Assembly: GCA_019232795.1 (NCBI GenBank)
Contig: JAFANH010000070.1
Span: forward strand, 1-34,906
Length of the DNA: 34,906 nucleotides
Direction of reading: 5' to 3'
DNA from: Burkholderiaceae bacterium
GTDB taxonomy: Bacteria > Pseudomonadota > Gammaproteobacteria > Burkholderiales > Burkholderiaceae_D
The notes under the pieces were generated by a model. It was not told where the DNA came from. It made no database searches and saw only the letters and a program-made list of their open reading frames with translations. This document shows, piece by piece, positions 17,484 to 25,223 of this stretch; the first letter of the stretch is position 1, and each line of letters starts with the position of its first letter. The translations under genes were made by a program, and so were the position numbers.

Positions 17484-18509
17484 CTAGCCTTGCAATTTTT
17501 TGACGAGTCCCGCCTTGATTTCTTGCATCATCTCCGGCGACAGCTGTCCCAACACACCTTTCTTGCTATCCGGGATGTAGTCGAAGCGGCCATCCGTCGC
17601 ACCGAATACGTAGTGTTCGAAAATCCTGCCCCAAGCCGCCCTTGTCTGTGGCGGCAAGTCGCGCATGTTCAACAGGCAATGCATCAGGCAGTCGATGGGG
17701 CCGTTGGTACGGTCGGCCGTGCCTATCGATCCGCCCCACCAGTAGTTGATCAGAACATTGACCGTTCCGACCGACTCGACCTGATGCCACCAGACCGAGG
17801 GAATAAACAAGGCATCGCCCGGCTCAAGATCGGCGACCTGCGCATGGGCCAGCGCTTCCCGATAGCGCGGGAAGCGTTCGAAATCCGGATCGTGCGGACG
17901 CACCATGCTGATCGGCGCTCCGGCCGGATTGAATTCCAGCGGACCGATATACAGGTTCTCCACCTGGTCCGGCGGAAACAGCGTAAAGCGCCGCTTGCCG
18001 CTGACCACGCAAGCAATATTGTCGGCGTCGTCCACATGTGCCGGTACCGTGATCGTATTGCCCATCCAGATGCGTGGCGCAATCGATGGATCCAATGCCG
18101 TCAACAGGTTTTCGCGCTCGAAACCGGGCAGGCTGGCCGGAATCAAGGCGCTTTGCACCGCGACCGATGGCGGATTGGGCCCGGCCGTATAGCGCATCAG
18201 TTGATCAACCACTGCCGAAATCGGCAAGCGGTTACGCACGAAGTTGAAGCCTTCCATGTCGTCGCGATAGAAGATGCGACCCTGCACCTCCGGGCGCGTC
18301 AGGATCGCATTGACCGGAGTGCCATTGTCAAAGGACTTGATATAACGACAGACCGACTCAGGCGACTGCAAGGCATGTTGCACGACTGGCCAGTGCTTGA
18401 CGAAGCCGCGCAATACCGCCGGCCGATACTGCACGATGATTTCTTCTTTGAATAATCTGTCGTCGACGTTGTGCCATTCGGGAATGGGAAGAAATGCCTG
18501 GTTCATCAT
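17484..18509 (-). CDS. Cupin-like (JmjC / Cupin_8) Fe(II)- and 2-oxoglutarate-dependent oxygenase
   Basis: A 341-residue protein of the FIH-like JmjC/Cupin_8 group, which hydroxylates proteins or small molecules. The metal triad is intact: His158 and Asp160 in VPAHVDDADN and the distal His242 in IPSVWWHQV. The jelly-roll strand KRRFTLFPP near 172 is also typical. No signal peptide. It starts ATGATG and heads the operon that continues into the halogenases and sulfotransferase. Cupin-like proteins are recurrent neighbours of TonB receptors and halogenases in Caulobacter- and Xanthomonas-type carbohydrate loci. Whether it acts on the halogenated product, a peptide or the receptor cannot be told from sequence. 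Confidence 0.87.
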   Translation of the reverse strand: MMNQAFLPIPEWHNVDDRLFKEEIIVQYRPAVLRGFVKHWPVVQHALQSPESVCRYIKSFDNGTPVNAILTRPEVQGRIFYRDDMEGFNFVRNRLPISAVVDQLMRYTAGPNPPSVAVQSALIPASLPGFERENLLTALDPSIAPRIWMGNTITVPAHVDDADNIACVVSGKRRFTLFPPDQVENLYIGPLEFNPAGAPISMVRPHDPDFERFPRYREALAHAQVADLEPGDALFIPSVWWHQVESVGTVNVLINYWWGGSIGTADRTNGPIDCLMHCLLNMRDLPPQTRAAWGRIFEHYVFGATDGRFDYIPDSKKGVLGQLSPEMMQEIKAGLVKKLQG

Positions 18510-18522
18510 TTGATTCGTTCAA

Positions 18523-18555
18523 ACTTCAACTGGACTTCAACTGGACCCCAACCGG
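18523..18555 (-). repeat. Tandem 11-bp repeats in the cupin leader
   Basis: ACTTCAACTGG occurs twice head to tail (18523-18533 and 18534-18544), followed by a third degenerate copy ACCCCAACCGG (18545-18555). They lie just upstream of the cupin start on the minus strand, within its likely 5' untranslated region. The one-helical-turn period would suit protein binding, but slippage is equally possible. Confidence 0.7.
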
Positions 18556-18651
18556 ACCGGCAGCGGCTCAGTCTAACACGCTATTTCCGGCGCCACGGCG
18601 AATAAATATTCAAGGAAACGATATTTTTCGCAAGCGCAAATTTTGACGGCG

Positions 18652-18687
18652 AAAAAAAAGACAAGGCTTCGGAGAAACCCTGTCTTT
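18652..18687 (-). terminator. Intrinsic terminator after the TonB receptor gene
   Basis: On the minus strand AAAGACAGGG (18687-18678) pairs with CCTTGTCTTT (18666-18657), with one mismatch, and runs straight into a U-tract (18659-18652). It lies about 100 bases past the receptor stop and should separate the receptor transcript from the cupin operon, allowing at most partial readthrough. Confidence 0.8.
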
Positions 18688-18742
18688 GTTCTGCAATTTG
18701 CACAGCATCTTTCTCAACCGCCCGGACAACAGCATCCGAGAC

Positions 18743-18775
18743 GACCCCGCCGATGAAACCGCACACGGCGGGGTC
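18743..18775 (-). repeat. Perfect 10-bp inverted repeat just past the TonB receptor stop
   Basis: GACCCCGCCG (18743-18752) pairs with CGGCGGGGTC (18766-18775) around a 13-base loop, 8 bases past the receptor stop. It lacks a U-tract, so it is more likely a 3'-stabilising hairpin, with the true terminator at 18652-18687 downstream. Confidence 0.55.
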
Positions 18776-18782
18776 AGGTTGA

Positions 18783-21566
18783 TCAGTACTTCACGTGCAT
18801 GCTCAGGTAGTACTGACGCCCATTCACATAGAAACGTTCCGGCTGAGATTCTCCGGCTGCGCCGTAATACTTGAGAACCGGGTTGTTCAAGTTCATGCCA
18901 TCCAGTGTGAACGAAATATTGTCGTTGAGCTTGTAGCCCACCGTGCCGCTGAGAGTCGCAGTCGCCGCCTGGAAAAATGCACTATTGCGATCCAGTCCGT
19001 TATAGAAACTGCTGCGATAGTTGTAAGCAAGGCGGAAGTTGAAATGTTCGTCTTCGTAATAGCCGGACAGATTCCCGGTATTCTTGGACGCGCCCACGAC
19101 CGGATTGCCACCCGAGTCGGCCGCATTGACATAAGTGTAGTTGGCACTCATACCAAAATGAGTCCCTATCGGTTGCTCATACGACAGTTCCGCACCCTTG
19201 ACGTTTGCGCCGACGTTAATCGGTACCGTCAGGTCATAAGGCAGCAATTGCCCGGCGTAAATACCCGGACCGCCGGCACTCTGAATCATTTCCCGTTTGG
19301 TACCGGAACCAATGTAGCTGGTCAAATCCATGTCGAACAAGCTGGCCGACAACAAGGCATGCGGTGCGAAGTACCACTCGATGGTCGCATCGATATTGTT
19401 GGAAATAATCGGTTGCAAGTCAGGATTGCCAGCCGTCCCGCCGCCAACGTTTGTTACCGTTCCGTTGACAACGACCGGGGGTGCGCCGGGAGAGATATTA
19501 CCGGCCAACGCCGAGTAGTCGGGGCGCGTCATGGTCTTGGAAGCGGCAAAGCGGCCAACCAGGTCTTTGGTCAAGTCGAATTTCAAATTCAGGCTTGGGA
19601 GCACATCGGTGTAGGTATGGTCCGTTGTTTCTACGCCATATGGTCCGAATGCAGATGTACTATTTATCGGCGTGCTCAGGCTCTTGACGAGAGCTTGCGG
19701 AACATTGCTCACAGAATGTTCCCTGGTCTCCACGAAACGCACACCTGCGTTACCGCTCCATCTGTCTCCTTCGAAATTGCTTTGAACGTAAGCGGCGCCA
19801 TCGTTTTCCTTGACGTCGAATTCGTTGTTCCAATCTTCCCGTGTGCCATTGGTCGAACGGTTTGCCAGCGCGCCATATGCAGCCAATTGATCAGGCGTCC
19901 AATAGAATACATTGTTCGGGAAGCTGCCACCGATCGCACTACCGAAACCGGACGGATAGTTACCGCCAGGCGTGCCAAGATTGCCGAGGTTATAAGAGGA
20001 CGCCGTGCTGGCGCCGCAATTATATGTACCCGACCAGGTTAGCGGTCCGCCACTGCAACCCGGTCCCTGACCGACTACACCGCCTGATTTGCGCTCGTGG
20101 GAATTGAAACGTGCGCCGAATTGCAAGGTGGTGAAAACACCCGACGCAATCGTCCAGTCGCCATCGATTTGCGCCCAGTTTTCAGTATCCTTGACGTCCA
20201 CGAACTGATCGCCGAATACCCAGCCGAACGTCGTGCCGGCGGCAGCCGGGCTCGAAGCATCGTTGTTGCCAACGTACCAAGAGGTTCCCGAATTGATGCC
20301 GTTCATTTGATAACCGCTCGCAGCGCCGGTGCCGAAATACGTTTCAGACACGTCTTGATGCGGCGTTTTGCCCTCACCGGAAGAAACGCCCGCCTTGCCG
20401 ACAAATGTCAAATCCGAATTAGCGCGCAACTTGGCTTCAAGGGCGAGGAACCTTGAACTCTCGCTCTCGTCGGGGCGGCTGATTTGATCGTATTGACCTG
20501 CCTTATTGCCCGGCACAGCAGCAAAATTTGCGCCGGTCAGGACGCCATTGATCACTTGATACCCGGGATTCGGAGATTGGCCGCCACCGCTACCGCCCAT
20601 CGTATCTTGCAGAGAGAGCAAATAGTTGCGATTGAAGTTCGGCGCTTTCAGCAATGAGGAGAAGCCATTGATGTCGAACGAAAAGTCATTGCTGACTTTG
20701 AATTGCGCGTCGAATTCGCCACCGGTGCGTGTACGGTCTTGCGTGAACAGGGTCGAACCAATCACACCCGGAAACGCTACCCCGGCCAGATCCGGATGGG
20801 CAGTTGCGATCGCGCCCTTGGGATCAATGGTATCCCAGTTAAGCATCTCCTGGCCTTGACGCTCCAGATGGCGCTTTTCGCTGAACGCCTGGACCAAGAT
20901 GCCGAAGGTCTTTTGATCGTTTTTCCAGTTGATCAAACCATTGACTTGAGGGTCAGTTGTGGAAGGAAGATCGGCATACACGGCGCCGAGCGTAGCTTCA
21001 GCAGTGAATTGATTTTTGAAGTCGAGAGGCTTACGGGTAATGATGTCAACCGAACCGGCCACACCGCCTTCTACCAAACTGGCTTCCGAGCTCTTGTGCA
21101 CCACGACCGAACCAACCAGCTCGGACGGCACCAAAGTGTAGCTGACGCTACGACCGACGGTACCTTGCCCCTGATCCAGGACAAACCAGTCACCGGAGGC
21201 TACACCGTGACCGTTAATCAGCGTTTGCGTCAAGCTGGGGTTGGTACCGCGCATACTGACACGGTCAGCTTCGTCGAAACCGCCCTCGGTGGCGCCAGCG
21301 GAACTGATCGTCACGCCGGGCACGCGCTGCAGGGAATCGGCAACGTTCTTGTCTGGCATTTTGCCAATGTCTTCAGACGTGATGACGTCGACGTGATCGA
21401 TGTTATTACGCTTCTGTTCCAAAGACTTTTGAAGCGACCCGCGAATGCCGGTCACCGTCACGGTTTCGGTTTGCTGATCAGCCGCTTGCTGCGCCTGAGC
21501 CGCCATCGACGCTCCCATAAACATGAGCGCTACTGCAGATGCGATTGGTGTTAACTTCCTGTTCAT
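18783..21566 (-). CDS. TonB-dependent outer-membrane receptor, Caulobacter/Xanthomonas type
   Basis: A 927-residue receptor for active uptake across the outer membrane, driven by TonB. The signal peptide ends near AQA (residue 25). A TonB box candidate ETVTVTG lies at 34-40, followed by the plug domain (DVITSEDIGKMPDKNVADSL, then VSMRG). The rest is a beta-barrel rich in aromatic and Gly/Asn segments, ending YYLSMHVKY with the terminal aromatic residue expected of barrel proteins. It fits the large Xanthomonas-Caulobacter receptor group, which includes Caulobacter NagA (CC0446), a chito-oligosaccharide receptor. A strong AGGAGG site precedes the ATG by about 10 bases. Shared operators with the nag operon support GlcNAc or chito-oligosaccharides as cargo; this is inference. 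Confidence 0.93.
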   Translation of the reverse strand: MNRKLTPIASAVALMFMGASMAAQAQQAADQQTETVTVTGIRGSLQKSLEQKRNNIDHVDVITSEDIGKMPDKNVADSLQRVPGVTISSAGATEGGFDEADRVSMRGTNPSLTQTLINGHGVASGDWFVLDQGQGTVGRSVSYTLVPSELVGSVVVHKSSEASLVEGGVAGSVDIITRKPLDFKNQFTAEATLGAVYADLPSTTDPQVNGLINWKNDQKTFGILVQAFSEKRHLERQGQEMLNWDTIDPKGAIATAHPDLAGVAFPGVIGSTLFTQDRTRTGGEFDAQFKVSNDFSFDINGFSSLLKAPNFNRNYLLSLQDTMGGSGGGQSPNPGYQVINGVLTGANFAAVPGNKAGQYDQISRPDESESSRFLALEAKLRANSDLTFVGKAGVSSGEGKTPHQDVSETYFGTGAASGYQMNGINSGTSWYVGNNDASSPAAAGTTFGWVFGDQFVDVKDTENWAQIDGDWTIASGVFTTLQFGARFNSHERKSGGVVGQGPGCSGGPLTWSGTYNCGASTASSYNLGNLGTPGGNYPSGFGSAIGGSFPNNVFYWTPDQLAAYGALANRSTNGTREDWNNEFDVKENDGAAYVQSNFEGDRWSGNAGVRFVETREHSVSNVPQALVKSLSTPINSTSAFGPYGVETTDHTYTDVLPSLNLKFDLTKDLVGRFAASKTMTRPDYSALAGNISPGAPPVVVNGTVTNVGGGTAGNPDLQPIISNNIDATIEWYFAPHALLSASLFDMDLTSYIGSGTKREMIQSAGGPGIYAGQLLPYDLTVPINVGANVKGAELSYEQPIGTHFGMSANYTYVNAADSGGNPVVGASKNTGNLSGYYEDEHFNFRLAYNYRSSFYNGLDRNSAFFQAATATLSGTVGYKLNDNISFTLDGMNLNNPVLKYYGAAGESQPERFYVNGRQYYLSMHVKY

Positions 21567-21589
21567 AGACTCCCCCTCCTATTTTGGCC

Positions 21590-21728
21590 CTACCCGTACT
21601 TCCGGCCAGTTTTGTGAAAACGCAGATTCCCTTGGCGACGTCACCGAGCAGCGCGACACGCAAGAGAGACCCTTTCGATACAACGCCTTACAGAACCTTG
21701 TAAATCGACTCACTACCCGTACTGCCGG
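21590..21728. repeat. Two near-identical 16-mers in the receptor leader
   Basis: CTACCCGTACTTCCGG at 21590-21605 and CTACCCGTACTGCCGG at 21713-21728 differ at one base and lie 123 bp apart, both in the long 5' leader of the TonB receptor gene. Their role is unknown. Confidence 0.6.
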
Positions 21729-21802
21729 TCTCCGTTAAATTTGCGCCATCTTTTTCGGCGCGATTCGTTGTCAGGAATGAACCTCGGAGTCCCCGTGAGA
21801 CG

Positions 21803-21857
21803 CACTTTAGAGAGGGAAAAAGTGGCTGTCAATCGGTATCTAAGTGGTATCATCAAA
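21803..21857 (-). promoter_or_regulatory. Sigma-70 promoter with the same operator module, TonB receptor gene
   Basis: On the minus strand TTGACA (21832-21827) and TAAAGT (21809-21804) are 17 bp apart, giving a start near 21797 and a leader of about 230 bases. The upstream block matches the amino-sugar promoter almost base for base: AAGTGG at 21820-21825 and 21842-21847, again 22 bp apart, with TGTCAATCGGTAT between them and GTGGTAT-ATCAAA after. The inverted CACTTT/AAAGTG pair over the -10 is also kept at the same 16-bp spacing. Conservation over the operator, against divergent flanks, marks the functional part. Confidence 0.85.
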
Positions 21858-21997
21858 GAAACTATTGGTCTTCATGTCCGCAATGAATATGAACCAATAC
21901 ATGATTGATTTATATATACTTTTTTGAAACTGGTACTGTTGCCAGGGGGGAATTGGACTGGTCTCATTTTTACAACAATGTGAAAAAAACATCGAAT

Positions 21998-22013
21998 AAG
22001 CGGTATTAACCGC
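21998..22013. promoter_or_regulatory. Possible third operator-like site
   Basis: AAGCGGTATTAACCGC resembles the conserved AAGTGGTATTATCA element of the two operators (about 11 of 14 positions) and is more symmetrical, with GCGGT and ACCGC arms. It lies about 150 bp upstream of the receptor promoter. It could be an auxiliary operator for looping, or chance. Confidence 0.3.
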
Positions 22014-22258
22014 CCCGATTTCTCATCCGTGCGGGATATTTTTCAGCGCTTCACAATGCGTTAATAAGGCGGGATTGGACAGCCACAAAACTGCGTGCGA
22101 AGACGACTCAACGGAAGAGAGGAACCAGGAAAAACAGCCGGTCCCACTCATAGCCAATACGCTTGGAAAAGCAGCGCGCGTTACATGCGGCCAAGGGAAG
22201 GAAAAATTTTGGTCTTGATGTGGTATGGTCCATCCACCCCAGTCGACCAAGCGGCCAG

Positions 22259-22280
22259 GCGGCCGCACAAAAACGGCCGC
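22259..22280 (-). repeat. GCGGCCG inverted repeat downstream of pyrF
   Basis: GCGGCCG (22259-22265) pairs with CGGCCGC (22274-22280) over an A-rich 8-base loop, about 30 bases beyond the pyrF stop on the minus strand. There is no terminal U-tract, so a terminator call is weak. Confidence 0.35.
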
Positions 22281-22311
22281 AGATCCTGACTATGGAAATG
22301 CCGCTCCGCGG

Positions 22312-23130
22312 CTAGCGATAGCGGTTGATCTGGGAGCGCGTCTCCAGAGCGACGCGGCGTGCTGCCTGGGCAAAATCTTCTCCCTGGGCAGCCGGGGCGT
22401 ACAGGATAGCGCGCGAAGAATTAATCATCATGCCGCTGCCATCCTTGGATTTGCCGGCTTCCACGGTCGCCTTGACATCACCGCCCTGCGCGCCGATGCC
22501 GGGCACCAGCAAAGGCATGTCGCCGACGATGCTGCGCACTTGCCCCAGCTCTGCCGGGAAGGTGGCGCCGACGACCAGGGCGCATTGGCCATTGCTGTTC
22601 CACTTGTGCGCCACCAAGCGCGCCACATGCTGGTAAAGCGGCACACCGTCGACGTTGAGGAACTGCAGATCGGAGCCCCCTGCGTTGGAAGTACGGCACA
22701 AGACGATAGCGCCGCGCTCCTTCCATTCGAGATATGGTGCGACTGAGTCGAACCCCATGTAGGGATTGACGGTAACGGCGTCGGCGCCATAACGTTCGAA
22801 GGCCTCGCGCGCGTACTGTTCGGCAGTGGCGCCGATGTCGCCGCGCTTGGCGTCGAGCACGATGGGAATATGCGGATACGACTCGCGCACATAGCGGCAG
22901 ATTTCTTCGAGCTGATCTTCCGCGCCTTGCGCGGCAAAATAAGCGATCTGCGGTTTGAAAGCACAGGCTGCGTCCGCTGTCGCATCGATGATCGCCTTGC
23001 AGAATTGTGCAATAGCGTCCGACTTGCCTTGCAAGTGCACCGGAAATTTGGCCGTGTCGGGGTCCAGGCCCACACACAGCAACGAATCATTCCTGGTCCA
23101 TGCGGCACTTAACTTTTCGATGAAATTCAC
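22312..23130 (-). CDS. pyrF: Orotidine-5'-phosphate decarboxylase PyrF (type 2)
   Basis: PyrF decarboxylates orotidine monophosphate to UMP, the last step of de novo pyrimidine synthesis. The 272-residue protein is of the longer type 2 form. It carries VGLDPD near 20, the catalytic [10 protein letters not shown] with Lys95, VTVNPYMG near 120, and the phosphate-binding VPGIGAQGG near 208. The start is a GTG preceded by GAGG at 6 bases. No operon partner is obvious: 70 bases separate it from dacB upstream, and a 450-bp gap follows. Confidence 0.96.
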   Translation of the reverse strand: MNFIEKLSAAWTRNDSLLCVGLDPDTAKFPVHLQGKSDAIAQFCKAIIDATADAACAFKPQIAYFAAQGAEDQLEEICRYVRESYPHIPIVLDAKRGDIGATAEQYAREAFERYGADAVTVNPYMGFDSVAPYLEWKERGAIVLCRTSNAGGSDLQFLNVDGVPLYQHVARLVAHKWNSNGQCALVVGATFPAELGQVRSIVGDMPLLVPGIGAQGGDVKATVEAGKSKDGSGMMINSSRAILYAPAAQGEDFAQAARRVALETRSQINRYR

Positions 23131-23200
23131 GGCAAACCTCGATGTCAGAACCGCGCTATTTTAACCCGATACCGCCGCTTCCAAGGCGCCCCGAGCCCAA

Positions 23201-24610
23201 TCATCCATGGGCATAGAGCCACGCAAGCAAGGCGTCCTGCGCCGCTTCGGCACGCGCGGCGTTGGCATGGTTGACGAAAAACACGATCACGTAGCGCTTA
23301 CCCGACGCGGCCTGCACATATCCGGCCTCAGCCTTCACGCCGTCGAGCGTACCGGTCTTGATATGCGCGTTGCCCGCTACACCTTGGTCCGCGCTCCGAT
23401 GGCGCATGGTGCCGTCATAACCGGCAATCGGCAGCGAGGCCAGGAATTCCGGCATGGTCGGCGACTTGTATGCAACAAGCAGCAGTTGCCCCATGCTGGC
23501 GGGCGCCATGCGCTCTTCGCGCGACAAGCCCGAGCCGTTTTCAATCTGCAGCTCCGGCGCAGCGATGCCTTTGCCGCTCAGCCAGGAGCGGACCGACTGC
23601 GCGCCGCGCGCGGCGTTGGCAGGCGCGTCGCCTCCGCCCAGCGTCAGCAGCAGCTGGCGGGCCATGACGTTATTGCTGAACTTGTTAATGTCGCGTATCA
23701 CTTCCGCCAGGCTCGGCGACTCCCAGGTCGCCACCGGGCGAGCATTCACCGGGACGTTGCCATTGTCGACCATGCCATCAAATACGCCGCCGGCGTCTCT
23801 CCACATCTGACGGAATATTGCGGCGAAATACTGGTTGTACGACATGCCGTAGGGATGCACGTACCAGGTCCGCGTGCCGCAGTCGCTCGCATAGCTGCCA
23901 TCAAAGCGCGCACCATTGGTGCCGAAGCCGGCCAGCAAGCGGCTTTGCCAGTCGCCACAGCCGCCACCGGCCTGCAGCGGTGCGGCGAGCGTATAACCGG
24001 CCAGCGGCGGATCGACCGCTATCCGCGTCCGCCCCGCTTCCGGGAAAAACTGGAACCGCAGAATGCCGTAATTGAGCAGCATCGCATCGGGCGGTGCGTT
24101 ATAGGGCTTGAGCGGATCGTTGTCGAATTGCGCGGCGTCATATCGAACTGCTTCGAATGCGCTGCGGTCGACCAGGACGTTGCCGCGTATCTCGCGTATG
24201 CCAGTGGCGCGAATCTGGCGCAACAGCAACCAGAATTTTTCTATCACCAGCTTGGGATCGCCGCCACCGCGGAAAATCAGATCGCCTTGCAGCACGTCGC
24301 CGCTCTGCACGCCGCTCGCATAAACCTGGGTTTTCCAGGTAAAGGCCGGCCCCAGCAAGTCCAGCGCCGCACCCGTGGTAACCAGCTTCATGGTCGACGC
24401 CGGGCTAAAGGCGGTTTGCCCGTTGAGCGCAAACAAAGGCTCACGCTCCTCGACTTCCTGCACGAAAACGCCTGCGGCTTCAATGGGGATATTTGCTTGC
24501 TTCAGCGCAGCGGTCACGCTTGCCGGCAATTCATTCGCGCCACACAAACTCGCCTGCCAGAGCAGGATCAGCAGCCAGCCTATGGAATATTTGCGTGGAC
24601 GACGGATCAT
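23201..24610 (-). CDS. dacB: D-alanyl-D-alanine carboxypeptidase/endopeptidase (PBP4, DacB family)
   Basis: A periplasmic class C penicillin-binding protein (peptidase family S13) that trims or cleaves peptidoglycan cross-links. The 469-residue protein has a signal peptide (MIRRPRKYSIGWLLILLW, cleavage near the CGA after it) and all three catalytic motifs: SxxK as STMK at 72-75, SxN as SNN in NKFSNNVMA, and KTG in HIKTGTLDG. Length is normal for DacB. The start at 24610 was chosen because it gives a proper signal peptide; an upstream extension of 26 residues would put a proline-rich stretch ahead of it. It has no clear ribosome binding site. An intrinsic terminator at 24679-24717 separates it from the upstream gene. 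Confidence 0.94.
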   Translation of the reverse strand: MIRRPRKYSIGWLLILLWQASLCGANELPASVTAALKQANIPIEAAGVFVQEVEEREPLFALNGQTAFSPASTMKLVTTGAALDLLGPAFTWKTQVYASGVQSGDVLQGDLIFRGGGDPKLVIEKFWLLLRQIRATGIREIRGNVLVDRSAFEAVRYDAAQFDNDPLKPYNAPPDAMLLNYGILRFQFFPEAGRTRIAVDPPLAGYTLAAPLQAGGGCGDWQSRLLAGFGTNGARFDGSYASDCGTRTWYVHPYGMSYNQYFAAIFRQMWRDAGGVFDGMVDNGNVPVNARPVATWESPSLAEVIRDINKFSNNVMARQLLLTLGGGDAPANAARGAQSVRSWLSGKGIAAPELQIENGSGLSREERMAPASMGQLLLVAYKSPTMPEFLASLPIAGYDGTMRHRSADQGVAGNAHIKTGTLDGVKAEAGYVQAASGKRYVIVFFVNHANAARAEAAQDALLAWLYAHG

Positions 24611-24678
24611 GAATATGGCGGGCAAACGGCAATAGGGGAAGGGTGAACTTGGCGGATTATCCCATGCCACGCATCCGC

Positions 24679-24717
24679 AAAAAAACAAAAGCTGCTGGCG
24701 TTATTCGGCAGCAGCTT
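24679..24717 (-). terminator. Intrinsic terminator after the DUF3579 gene
   Basis: AAGCTGCTG (24689-24697) and CAGCAGCTT (24709-24717) pair perfectly around an 11-base loop, and on the minus strand the stem is followed by a U-rich tract (24690-24679). It lies just past the DUF3579 gene stop. Confidence 0.85.
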
Positions 24718-24737
24718 GAGATAGTGAGCAGGCGCGG

Positions 24738-25076
24738 CTATCCCTGCGCATTCGGCTCCGGCAACAGGCAGGCATCCACCACCTGCAGATCGTTGTCCTT
24801 GGCAAAATCCAGCACGAAGTGATAAGCCAACGGTTCGATGCTGCGCAGGTCTTCGTGCAACACCACGGCTTTGACGCCATTGATATGGGTCGGACGTACG
24901 TAAGGAGAGTATTGCAAATGTGCATTGGCGCCGCCACTGCCTTCGGGGCGAAAACACGACATCACGCCGCACAGGCGTTCAGCCCAGTCGCTGGGGCGAA
25001 ATTGCCGGCCTGCGGCGGTCAGGCCCAGAATGAAAAGTTCTCGCGACGGTGTTCGGGGTTGGGCGGGGTCGGCCAT
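24738..25076 (-). CDS. DUF3579-family protein
   Basis: A 112-residue cytoplasmic protein that matches my recollection of DUF3579, a small family common in betaproteobacteria. Recognisable pieces are FRPSDWAERLCGVMS near residue 26, LQYSPYVRP near 54, GVKAVVLHEDLR near 67 and IEPLAYHFVLDFA near 80. No catalytic motif or function is known to me. AAGG lies 7 bases before the ATG. A stronger ribosome binding site (AAGGGAGG) lies farther upstream before an out-of-frame ATG at 25111 that would encode about 30 residues overlapping this start. It is followed by its own terminator, so it is probably a single-gene unit. Confidence 0.82.
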   Translation of the reverse strand: MADPAQPRTPSRELFILGLTAAGRQFRPSDWAERLCGVMSCFRPEGSGGANAHLQYSPYVRPTHINGVKAVVLHEDLRSIEPLAYHFVLDFAKDNDLQVVDACLLPEPNAQG

Positions 25077-25223
25077 GGCTGCGCCTTGCTTGGGTGCTCC
25101 GGGGTGCTCATTCTGCCAGCCTCCCTTGTGAAGATGCCAGCCTAAAATTCATGCGTATTATATCTTATAGAAGACTTCGGCTTGACCCAGGCTTGAGGGT
25201 ACCCGCGATCTTCAGCGTACAGC

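Larger units (their letters stand above)
21861..22311. other. Gene-free 450-bp region between the receptor promoter and pyrF
   Basis: I find no credible coding sequence. The left half (21880-22020) is AT-rich. A near-palindrome GCGGTATTAACCGC lies at 22000-22013 and a GCGGCCG/CGGCCGC inverted repeat at 22259-22280. The region marks the right edge of the amino-sugar block. Confidence 0.6.

Noticed and set aside
14755..17487. A very long plus-strand open frame opposite the two halogenase genes
   Set aside because: It mirrors the minus-strand halogenases, whose motifs are intact. Its translation is rich in His, Arg and Gln with no recognisable domain, as expected of an antisense shadow of GC-rich genes.
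18581..18766. 61-residue minus-strand open frame between the receptor and the cupin gene
   Set aside because: It runs through the terminator stem and U-tract at 18652-18687 and one arm of the inverted repeat; no homology seen.
22220..22237. GTGGTATGGTCCATCCAC near-palindrome as another operator
   Set aside because: Only the outer four bases and one inner pair match as a dyad, and it is more than 600 bp upstream of the receptor start with no promoter nearby. It is likely chance or part of the pyrF 3' end.
22023..22268. 81-residue minus-strand open frame in the gap before pyrF
   Set aside because: It has no convincing ribosome binding site, no recognisable domain, and an erratic composition; it is treated as non-coding.
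23207..24646. Plus-strand open frame opposite dacB
   Set aside because: DacB carries all three penicillin-binding motifs on the minus strand; the antisense frame is a shadow.
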